A stretch of 11,615 nucleotides of DNA from NCBI GenBank assembly GCA_009786735.1, contig WQRM01000037.1:1-11615 (forward strand). Direction: 5' to 3'. Every line of letters starts with the position of its first letter. Positions within the stretch are counted from its first letter, which is position 1. Positions 7,165 through 11,615 of the stretch are shown piece after piece. The DNA comes from Oscillospiraceae bacterium (GTDB lineage Bacteria > Bacillota > Clostridia > Oscillospirales > Acutalibacteraceae). The notes beneath the pieces are model-generated. The model was not told the DNA's origin and did no database searches. It was given only the letters and a program-made list of their open reading frames with translations. Both the position numbers and the translations under genes were made by a program.

Positions 7165-7167
7165 TGA

Positions 7168-7200
7168 GAAAGCCTTGTTTATCAAGGTTTTCTTGCATTT
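7168..7200 (+). terminator. Hairpin just after tRNA-Pro
   Basis: GAAAGCCTTG / CAAGGTTTTC (10 pairs, one G-T) around a 5-nt loop, followed by TTGCATTT. As the original host terminator was pushed to the far side of the element, this element-encoded hairpin probably ends the tRNA transcript now. Confidence 0.6.
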
Positions 7201-7220
7201 TGAGAGCTTGAAAATAACCA

Positions 7221-7270
7221 TTTACCCTAATTTTTACCCTGATTGGCGCAAAATACCCTTAAAATACCCC
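7221..7270 (+). repeat. Left arm-type integrase sites (four TACCC repeats)
   Basis: TACCC begins at 7223, 7235, 7254 and 7265, all on the same strand; the first two are 12 bp apart in the wider context TTTTACCCTRAT. The same motif recurs three times at exact 12-bp spacing inside the other end (10653-10681). Position and spacing fit binding sites for the integrase N-terminal arm domain. Confidence 0.65.
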
Positions 7271-7295
7271 GCAACCGTGTAAACGGCGGCGGGGT
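7266..7295 (-). terminator. Terminator of the integrase gene
   Basis: ACCCCGC / GCGGGGT (7 bp) enclosing an inner CCG / CGG pair, followed on the minus strand by ATTTT and on the plus strand by TTT, so it may act in both directions. It begins 4 bp after the integrase stop and overlaps the fourth arm repeat. Confidence 0.65.
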
Positions 7296-7299
7296 TTTG

Positions 7300-8463
7300 C
7301 TATGCGCTTTTTACTGCTAGGCTGTCAATAAACTGCTGCATTCTATCTGCGCTATCTTGGCGCATTTCGTCCGTGACATGGCCGTAGGTGTCCAGTGTAA
7401 AGGCTGCCGTGTGGTGGCCAAGATTGCCCTGCACGGTTTTGATGTCATCACCCGACCGCAGGGCATTGACGGCGTAAGTATGGCGTAGGTCGTGAAAGCG
7501 CAGTGCGGGATAGCCAAGTTCGGTCACGATACGCTTGTATTGCTTGTAGACGGTTTCGCGGATAAAATGACCGCCCAGCGAATTGGTGAACACAAAGCTA
7601 TCTGGATTGTACCACGCATCCCCAGCAGCCTTTTGCATTTTTGCTTGGCTGACCTTAACCGACCACAGCTTGTGCATGACCGATTGAGCGGGCGATATTT
7701 TGCGTGGCTTGTCATTCTTCAACGGTTGCAACGAAAAGCCCTCGCCTTTGGTTTTGCTCCGTAGCAGCTGGCGGCGCAGCGTGATAGTGTTCGCTGTGAA
7801 GTCCACGCAGTCCCACGTTAGCCCCAATACCTCACTTTGCCGCAAGCCAGTAAATACCGTAACAAAATACAACGCCTCAAACTCATGCCCTTGTATGGCT
7901 TGCAGAAAGGCGGGCAGCACATGCGCGGGCATGGGTTGAACGTCAGGGCGTTCCACGCGCGGCAAGGTGATGTTGTCCGATGGATTTTGTGGCAAGTAAC
8001 CCAGCAGCACCGCTTGCTTTAATGCGTTATGGAAAATACCGTGCACATTTTTGATAGTCTTGGGCGATAACGCCCGCTCCCGCAGCAGCGTGTTATAGAA
8101 TTTCTGCACGTCATGCGGGCGCAGGGATTGCAGCCGTACCGCACCCAGCGCGGGGGCAATGTAGTTGGCAATAGTTTGGCCGTAAAGGTGGCGCGTGTTG
8201 GGCTTAACACCGCCCAAGTATTCCGCTTGCCACACGTCCAGCCATTGCGCCACCGTCATGCGGCTGGGCTCTTGATATGTGCCTTTGTCAAGCGCGGCGG
8301 TGATATGCCGCAGGTGCTCACGCGCAGCCTTTTGGGTTTTATGGTAACTATCCCGATAGATGGGCTTGCCCGTGCCCGCGTTGCGCCCGGTTGTTACACG
8401 AACCCTCCATGTTCCATCTTTGCGTTGGTATATTGAGCCGTCACCGTTGGCGCGTTTAGGCAT
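7300..8463 (-). CDS. int: Tyrosine integrase of the element
   Basis: Site-specific tyrosine recombinase (387 aa) that inserts and excises the element at tRNA-Pro. Numbering from an upstream GTG at 8472 (three residues longer), the domains are: an AP2-like arm-binding N-terminus (about 9-55, NGDGSIYQRKDGTWRVRV), a SAM-like core-binding domain (about 70-165), and the catalytic domain with Arg211 (FTGLRQSE), Lys252 (PLKNDKPRK), His327 and Arg330 (HDLRHTYA), His353 (GNLGHH) and nucleophile Tyr363 (LDTYGHV). The catalytic set is complete. I prefer the ATG at 8463 because AGGTGA lies 7 nt upstream and family members usually start near MPKRANG; it overlaps the repressor stop in ATGCCTAA. Confidence 0.95.
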   Translation of the reverse strand: MPKRANGDGSIYQRKDGTWRVRVTTGRNAGTGKPIYRDSYHKTQKAAREHLRHITAALDKGTYQEPSRMTVAQWLDVWQAEYLGGVKPNTRHLYGQTIANYIAPALGAVRLQSLRPHDVQKFYNTLLRERALSPKTIKNVHGIFHNALKQAVLLGYLPQNPSDNITLPRVERPDVQPMPAHVLPAFLQAIQGHEFEALYFVTVFTGLRQSEVLGLTWDCVDFTANTITLRRQLLRSKTKGEGFSLQPLKNDKPRKISPAQSVMHKLWSVKVSQAKMQKAAGDAWYNPDSFVFTNSLGGHFIRETVYKQYKRIVTELGYPALRFHDLRHTYAVNALRSGDDIKTVQGNLGHHTAAFTLDTYGHVTDEMRQDSADRMQQFIDSLAVKSA

Positions 8464-9118
8464 GTTCATCACCTGCCTTTGTTTTTTGGTAGTAATGACG
8501 CAAGCGGGCGGTTATGGTATTTTCAAACTCCATGAAGCTATCTGTGTCGTGCACTTGTGCCCGTAGCTCTTTTAGCGCACGATTAACGCCTAATAACATG
8601 GTATCTAAAATATCCTCATTGCTTGGTAAATAATCCACACCGTCAGCAAGTGGAATAATAACAGTGCTTTGTGGTGGTTGCGAGAAAAGGTAGTTAATAA
8701 TTCCATCAAGCGCACCTCCCACGCATTTAGTTGCCGCAGCCGATGAGTGCGCACTTTGGGTTAGCAACACACTAAGTGCAGCAGCGTAAGGCGTGGTTGC
8801 ATTACGCGCAAGGGTTAAATTCAACACGGCATTTTCAGTTAGTCCAGTTGCTTGCGTGATTGCTTGCAATTCAATTTCAGGGCTTTTAGCCCATGTTTGA
8901 CAAAGCAAATAATCACACGACACGCCTAGTTGCTTGGCGAGCGTGACAATTTCCGAGCTTTTGAAGTCGCGCAACCCGGCTTCTATTTTTCCAAATGTCG
9001 AGCGGGCGTAACCATGTTTTACGGAAAATTCCTCTTGCGTTAAGCCCAATTCCTCACGCGCAAACTTTACCCTGCTGCCCATTTCCTTTAGCCATTTTCT
9101 TTTTTCATTTTCGCACAT
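8456..9118 (-). CDS. XRE/Cro-CI family repressor
   Basis: 220-aa regulator with an HTH_3 domain at about residues 13-70 (VKFAREELGLTQEEFSVKHG and FGKIEAGLRDF); the remaining 150 residues are not recognised and lack a visible Ser-Lys peptidase pair, so control by LexA-like self-cleavage is not evident. It is co-transcribed with int (8-bp overlap) and divergent from the Xis operon, the arrangement of a lysogeny-type switch. Start supported by GAGGGAG about 10 nt upstream. It probably represses the promoter at 9181-9209 and perhaps its own. Confidence 0.85.
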   Translation of the reverse strand: MCENEKRKWLKEMGSRVKFAREELGLTQEEFSVKHGYARSTFGKIEAGLRDFKSSEIVTLAKQLGVSCDYLLCQTWAKSPEIELQAITQATGLTENAVLNLTLARNATTPYAAALSVLLTQSAHSSAAATKCVGGALDGIINYLFSQPPQSTVIIPLADGVDYLPSNEDILDTMLLGVNRALKELRAQVHDTDSFMEFENTITARLRHYYQKTKAGDEHA

Positions 9119-9180
9119 TTTTCTTTCACTCCCTCAAAAGCAACAAAAATAGAACATTATGATTTTTTGCTCCAATCCGC

Positions 9181-9209
9181 TTGACTGCTCGCCGACTGCG
9201 TGGTATACT
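9181..9209 (+). promoter_or_regulatory. Rightward promoter of the Xis operon
   Basis: TTGACT (9181-9186), 17-bp spacer, TATACT (9204-9209); transcript start near 9216, about 80 nt before the first small gene. It is the only strong promoter in the divergent region between repressor and excision genes. Confidence 0.8.
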
Positions 9210-9228
9210 AGAAACAGGCAAGAAAATC

Positions 9229-9249
9229 GAACAAGAAATATTTCTGTTC
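9229..9249. promoter_or_regulatory. Candidate repressor operator
   Basis: Imperfect inverted repeat GAACAAGAAATATTTCTGTTC with a perfect core GAAATATTTC and outer GAAC / GTTC arms, 13 bp past the predicted start of the rightward promoter. Another GAACA half site is at 9152-9156 near the repressor start. Binding by the XRE protein is inferred from position only. Confidence 0.45.
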
Positions 9250-9295
9250 CTATTTTATCATGCCGAGTTTAATTTGTCAAGAGGTGAATTTCAAA

Positions 9296-9472
9296 ATGCG
9301 CGAAAAAACTTTGTCCGAACTAGCCGCCGAGAAACGCCGCGAGTACAAGCGGCAATGGTATGCCCAAAACCGCGAGCGAGCCAAAGAGCATACGCGTCGC
9401 TACTGGGAGCGCAAAGCCCGGCAAGAGCAAGATGGTGAAAATCAAGAAAGCGAGGTAGAAGCCCATGCCTAA
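9296..9472 (+). CDS. Small, highly charged helical protein
   Basis: 58 aa, rich in Arg, Lys and Glu, with one long predicted helix (EKRREYKRQWYAQNRERAKE) and an acidic tail. Similar short proteins with 'YKRQWYAQNRE'-type repeats are common early genes of Firmicute phages and integrative elements; the function is not known to me. The ATG at 9296 has AGAGGTGA about 7 nt upstream; an earlier in-frame ATG at 9260 has no ribosome binding site. First gene of the rightward operon; its stop overlaps the next start in ATGCCTAA. Confidence 0.7.
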   Translation: MREKTLSELAAEKRREYKRQWYAQNRERAKEHTRRYWERKARQEQDGENQESEVEAHA

Positions 9473-9659
9473 GGAAAAACTAGCATACAGCACAAAGGAA
9501 GCCGCCGCCGTGTTGGGTGTTGGTATGAACACCATGTACAGCCTCATTCATGTGGACGGTTTCCCGCGTGTGTGGCTAACACCAAAGAAAGTGATTATCC
9601 CGCGCGACAAGCTTCATGCGTGGATAGAGGCGCAAGCCAGCAAAGAGGTGGCAGCATGA
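9465..9659 (+). CDS. xis: AlpA/excisionase-like HTH protein
   Basis: 64 aa with the HTH_17 winged-helix pattern of excisionases: YSTKEAAAVLGVGMNTMYSL (residues 8-27), a turn, then WLTPKKVIIPRDKLHAWIEA (37-56). Such proteins bend DNA near the arm sites to favour excision, or activate integrase as AlpA does. GAGGTAG lies 7 nt upstream; 8-bp overlap with the preceding gene. Pairing with the integrase in the same element supports the role; the choice between Xis and AlpA function cannot be made from sequence. Confidence 0.82.
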   Translation: MPKEKLAYSTKEAAAVLGVGMNTMYSLIHVDGFPRVWLTPKKVIIPRDKLHAWIEAQASKEVAA

Positions 9660-9760
9660 ACACAAAAATAAACACCGCCCACGTTGCGACAACAACGGGG
9701 ACGGCAGTAGACGACAGCGCAGCCAGCAAGACAGGCGAAGTCCACGTAAGCGTCAAATAG
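9656..9760 (+). pseudogene. N-terminal remnant of an element gene, cut by palindrome copy 2
   Basis: A good start (GAGGTGG 4 nt before an ATG that overlaps the xis stop as ATGA) opens a 34-codon frame beginning MNTKINTAHVATTTG. The last five codons, including the TAG stop, lie inside the palindrome, so about 30 codons remain of what was probably a longer gene. Thr/Ala-rich and disorder-like; family not recognised. It does not resemble the usual Abi_2 N-terminus, so it is probably not the missing start of the next gene. Confidence 0.5.
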
Positions 9761-9799
9761 AAAAGCACCTGTACAGGTGCTTTTCTATTTGACGCTTAC
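9746..9799. repeat. 54-bp perfect palindrome, copy 2
   Basis: Identical to copies 1 and 3. It lies inside the integrative element, ending the upstream ORF and removing or replacing the start of the Abi_2 gene. Confidence 0.97.
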
Positions 9800-10370
9800 T
9801 TACCATGCGCATAAATACGGCGCATTGGGCTACATGGATGCGACCACATTCAAGCCCCGACATGACCACACAAGATTTTTGCAACACATCGCCAACGCAA
9901 TCAAGCGCAACCATGCCAAAGCCTTTGTCAAGCACCATATGGACAAGTATGCGGGCAATTTCCCATTGTGGGCTATTGTTGAGCTATTTAGCGTGGGCGA
10001 GCTGTCACGGTTTTACGCCGACATGCACCGTGCCGACAAAAAGGCCATCGCCCGCTCCCTGTTCAACACGAGCGACAGCAACGCCGCCAGCTGGCTGCTG
10101 TGCCTGTCCAAGTTGCGCAATGACTGTGCACATTATTCACGCCTGTATGATGTGCCTTTTGGCACAACACCCGCCACGCCCAAAGGCAGTGACTACATAT
10201 TGCAAGACCGCGTGTTTGACTACCTGCTTGTGCTGAAGTTCCTGCACCCCGACCCCACGCAATGGAGCACATTAGTTAATAGCCTTGCTGCATTGATAGA
10301 AGAATACAGCGACACCATAGAGCTATACCGCATGGGTTTTCCGCAGGATTGGGAACCGCTTCTTGCGTGA
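9777..10370 (+). pseudogene. Abi_2 (AbiD/AbiF-type) abortive-infection gene, 5'-truncated
   Basis: The 190 codons after the palindrome match the C-terminal two thirds of Abi_2 proteins: YHAHKYGALGYMDATTF, FPLWAIVELFSVGELSRFY and the HEPN-type RNase motif Rx4H in LRNDCAHYSRLYDVPFG (Arg and His at codons 114 and 119 counted from 9777). Family members normally have about 100 more residues before this, ending in a 'YRFD.ELR' block; that part is absent and the frame enters the palindrome. A GTG inside the palindrome could open the frame but has no ribosome binding site. An intact homologue would act as a phage-defence RNase; this copy is probably inactive unless the assembly is wrong. Confidence 0.8.
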
Positions 10371-10383
10371 TGGCGAAATTTTC

Positions 10384-10412
10384 TTGACAAGCCCAATAAA
10401 ATGCGCTATAAT
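10384..10412 (+). promoter_or_regulatory. Perfect sigma-70 promoter for the element RNA
   Basis: TTGACA (10384-10389), 17-bp spacer, TATAAT (10407-10412), start near 10419. It is consensus at every core position, as expected for an abundant stable RNA, and begins 14 bp after the Abi_2 stop. Confidence 0.88.
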
Positions 10413-10418
10413 AGCACG

Positions 10419-10602
10419 GTAGTGGTAGAGTTCACCCGCCACAAGCGTGCGCACACTTGAAGCGGCAAGACGGAAAGACCACGCACCACGTCCACAGGCA
10501 GGGTAATTCAGCGTAGCAGATGGCGACCTGCTAAAACGCCTAGCGCGGAATGTCCAAGCTCAGCCCGACGGCACACTGGGTGCAGCTTGTTTTGTCATTT
10601 TT
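10419..10602 (+). ncRNA. Probable structured non-coding RNA of about 180 nt
   Basis: The stretch between the perfect promoter and a terminator has no credible ORF and many complementary segments: GTGGT near 10421 with ACCAC near 10485, GACG/CGTC around 10468-10491, TAGCAG / CTGCTA (hairpin at about 10514-10533) and the terminator stem. Positions 10462-10480 read GCGGCAAGACGGAAAGACC, identical to the conserved domain V segment of E. coli-type 23S rRNA near position 2060. Integrase/alpA-associated RNA motifs have been described, but I cannot say whether this is one. Role unknown; it may be cargo or a regulator of the element. Confidence 0.6.
10555..10602 (+). terminator. Terminator of the element RNA
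   Basis: CAAGCT / AGCTTG (6 bp) with an inner GCCC / GGGT pair, followed by TTTTGTCATTTTT. Confidence 0.65.
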
Positions 10603-10652
10603 GACCGATAGCAAAACACGCCTGCTCGACCTTGAAAATAAGCCCGATTTTC

Positions 10653-10681
10653 TACCCTGATTTTTACCCTAATTGTTACCC
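10653..10681 (+). repeat. Right arm-type integrase sites (three TACCC repeats)
   Basis: TACCC begins at 10653, 10665 and 10677, an exact 12-bp period, in the contexts CTACCCTGATT, TTACCCTAATT and TTACCCTGAA. Same motif, strand and spacing as at the left end of the element. Confidence 0.65.
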
Positions 10682-10726
10682 TGAACACGACAAAGCCGAA
10701 AAACGCGACACAAAGCGAAACAATGT

Positions 10727-10751
10727 AAAACCCCCGAAAAACAAGGGTTTT
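10727..10751. other. Hairpin near the right end of the element
   Basis: AAAACCC / GGGTTTT (7 bp) with an 11-nt loop; could stop transcripts in either direction before attR. Between here and the arm sites nothing else is recognised. Confidence 0.4.
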
Positions 10752-10801
10752 GCAACGTCATATAAAGCGAGAAAAAGCGCAGTAAAACCACGACAAGCTA
10801 A

Positions 10802-10825
10802 TTCGAATCCTGTCGTCCCGACCAT
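10802..10825 (+). repeat. attR: right 24-bp direct repeat
   Basis: Identical to 7141-7164. It holds only the 3' part of tRNA-Pro; the sequence upstream of it does not complete a tRNA, so it marks the distal end of the insertion. Confidence 0.95.
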
Positions 10826-10861
10826 GTAAAGACGCTAATTTTGCTACAACAGTTAGCGCAA

Positions 10862-10905
10862 AACAAACCCAAGAACAGCGGTGTTCTTGGGTTTGTTCTT
10901 GTTTT
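10862..10905 (+). terminator. Strong terminator, probably the original tRNA-Pro terminator
   Basis: 15-bp perfect stem AACAAACCCAAGAAC / GTTCTTGGGTTTGTT with a 6-nt loop and CTTGTTTT after it. A smaller hairpin CGCTAA / TTAGCG precedes it (10833-10858). It lies 37 bp beyond attR, where the tRNA gene's own terminator would be before insertion. Confidence 0.85.
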
Positions 10906-10947
10906 AAGGGGCACGCAAATGCATGGATAGTCCACTCAAGGTGCAAT

Positions 10948-11184
10948 ATGCGTGGCATAGTTTTCACCATACCCCCGTTTCGTGTATTTATGTTGCAAGG
11001 TTGGGGCATCACCTTAGCAGACATGCTTGATGACCCGCGCCTGAGCGATATGCTGGGTCTGGTCGATCTTGAATAGGCTGGATTGTTGCTTGGCCTGCAA
11101 GACATCACGCCGCCGAGCGTTGACTTGGCAGCCATCGAAGACCCCGCCCAACGTCAACAGGCCTTTCTGGATTTGCTCACGTAA
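10948..11184 (+). pseudogene. Unrecognised 78-codon frame with an internal TAG
   Basis: ATG at 10948 (AAGGTG upstream) opens an acidic frame including GWGITLADMLDDPRLSDMLG, reaches TAG at 11074-11076 after 42 codons, and continues protein-like in the same frame (TPPSVDLAAIEDPAQRQQAF) to TAA at 11182-11184. It could be a gene broken by one nonsense mutation. The exactly complementary minus-strand frame is also open and protein-like, so the coding strand is not certain. Function unknown. Confidence 0.35.
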
Positions 11185-11459
11185 CCGAATGAGCGCACCA
11201 AGCTCACGCTCATATGTTTTGGCGATGGCTGGCAGCGTAAAATTAATCGTATTAATTCTAAACCACCATTGCTATACGAGCTCCTAAATACAGTCGGGTC
11301 AAAGTCGGTCACTGTGAGCATAAAATATATTTGGTCAATATAAGCGGTTGCCGTTGGGTTCTCAAAATTATGACCGATTGCTACTTTCAGTTCAAACGAG
11401 ATGCCCGGAAAATCACCGGTCGCAGTAACAATTGCAGTGCGGATTGTGCTATTGTCCAT
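11154..11459 (-). CDS. Unrecognised 101-aa ORF starting at the palindrome
   Basis: The frame begins MDNSTIRTAIVTATGDF two bases from palindrome copy 3 and looks protein-like to about residue 68. After that composition changes, while a different minus-strand frame becomes protein-like (TLPAIAKTYERELGALIRLR, about 11168-11230), which suggests a frameshift or the junction of two genes. No ribosome binding site is visible, because the upstream sequence is the palindrome; it may be a truncated gene. Family not recognised. Confidence 0.35.
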   Translation of the reverse strand: MDNSTIRTAIVTATGDFPGISFELKVAIGHNFENPTATAYIDQIYFMLTVTDFDPTVFRSSYSNGGLELIRLILRCQPSPKHMSVSLVRSFGYVSKSRKAC

Positions 11460-11461
11460 GC

Positions 11462-11515
11462 GTAAGCGTCAAATAGAAAAGCACCTGTACAGGTGCTTTT
11501 CTATTTGACGCTTAC
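11462..11515. repeat. 54-bp perfect palindrome, copy 3
   Basis: Identical to copies 1 and 2. It lies outside the integrative element, so the repeat is a property of the genome (or the assembly) and not of that element. Confidence 0.97.
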
Positions 11516-11584
11516 GGATTCACCTTGATGGCTACAAGTTTTAGCCGAGTGTGCAAAACATTAAAAGATAATGAGCAGGCTTAG
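11516..11584 (+). pseudogene. 5'-truncated gene fragment (22 codons)
   Basis: Right after palindrome copy 3 a frame reads GFTLMATSFSRVCKTLKDNE and QA, then TAG at 11582-11584, which lies in the loop of an intrinsic terminator. In the frame phase relative to the palindrome it equals the fragment after copy 1. It looks like the end of a lost gene; too short to identify. Confidence 0.4.
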
Positions 11585-11607
11585 CGCCTGCTCGTTGTTC
11601 TTATTTT
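11573..11607 (+). terminator. Terminator at the right edge
   Basis: GAGCAGGC / GCCTGCTC (8-bp perfect stem) with a 5-nt loop, followed by GTTGTTCTTATTTT. It ends the truncated fragment. Confidence 0.8.
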
Positions 11608-11615
11608 CACCGCTA

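Larger units (their letters stand above)
7141..10825. mobile_element. Small tRNA-Pro-integrated element (about 3.66 kb)
   Basis: Bounded by the 24-bp att repeats. Contents in order: arm-site repeats, integrase and XRE repressor (minus), a divergent promoter, a basic small protein, an AlpA/Xis-like gene, an ORF cut by palindrome copy 2, a 5'-truncated Abi_2 gene, a promoter-ncRNA-terminator unit and a second set of arm-site repeats. No replication, packaging or transfer gene is seen. It is therefore either a minimal satellite-like integrative element or a larger one that lost its centre at the palindrome. Confidence 0.9.

Noticed and set aside
7061..7282. 73-aa plus-strand ORF covering tRNA-Pro
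   Set aside because: It is a translation of the tRNA gene and the arm-site repeats.
10758..11135. Minus-strand ORF of 125 aa starting MAAKSTLGGVMS
   Set aside because: It reads through the strong tRNA terminator and attR and has a Ser/Arg-rich, unnatural composition; it is a shadow of other frames.
6512..11515. The three palindromes as a CRISPR-like array
   Set aside because: Spacing is 3.2 and 1.7 kb, there are no spacers of regular length and no cas genes.

Overview
The window looks like a piece of a moderately high-GC Firmicute (Clostridia-like) genome. The reasons are the Firmicute-style ethanolamine utilisation order eutA-B-C-L-E-M-T, an EutE with a C-terminal (not N-terminal) encapsulation helix, AGGAGG-type ribosome binding sites and a Firmicute-type small integrative element. 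This is an inference; there is no rRNA to anchor the taxonomy.

Region 1 (1-6500, minus strand) is a tightly packed ethanolamine bacterial-microcompartment operon read right to left from a promoter at about 6459-6487. EutA reactivates the lyase. EutB and EutC are the adenosylcobalamin-dependent ethanolamine ammonia-lyase, which makes acetaldehyde and ammonia. EutL and EutM are shell proteins. EutE converts acetaldehyde to acetyl-CoA inside the shell. EutT (cut by the window edge) makes the adenosylcobalamin cofactor. All five EutB active-site residues are at the same numbers as in the E. coli enzyme.

Region 2 (6500-7086) holds a 54-bp perfect palindrome, a 51-codon C-terminal gene fragment with its terminator, and a consensus sigma-70 promoter that probably serves the tRNA-Pro(TGG) gene at 7087-7163.

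Region 3 (7141-10825) is a compact integrative element of about 3.66 kb inserted in the 3' end of that tRNA gene, bounded by a 24-bp direct repeat (attL/attR). It carries a tyrosine integrase and an XRE repressor on the minus strand, a divergent plus-strand operon (basic small protein, AlpA/Xis-like protein, interrupted ORF), a 5'-truncated Abi_2/HEPN abortive-infection gene, and a probable structured non-coding RNA of about 180 nt with a perfect promoter and terminator. Repeated TACCC motifs at 12-bp spacing sit just inside both ends and look like integrase arm-binding sites.

Region 4 (10826-11615) starts with the displaced tRNA terminator, then holds degraded or unrecognised coding remnants, the third copy of the palindrome, and a final gene fragment with its terminator.

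The two most unusual signals are: (i) the 54-bp palindrome, present in three identical copies, closed in all six frames, each followed on its right by a reading frame that lacks its 5' end; and (ii) the element-borne RNA, which contains 19 nt identical to the conserved domain V segment of E. coli-type 23S rRNA.
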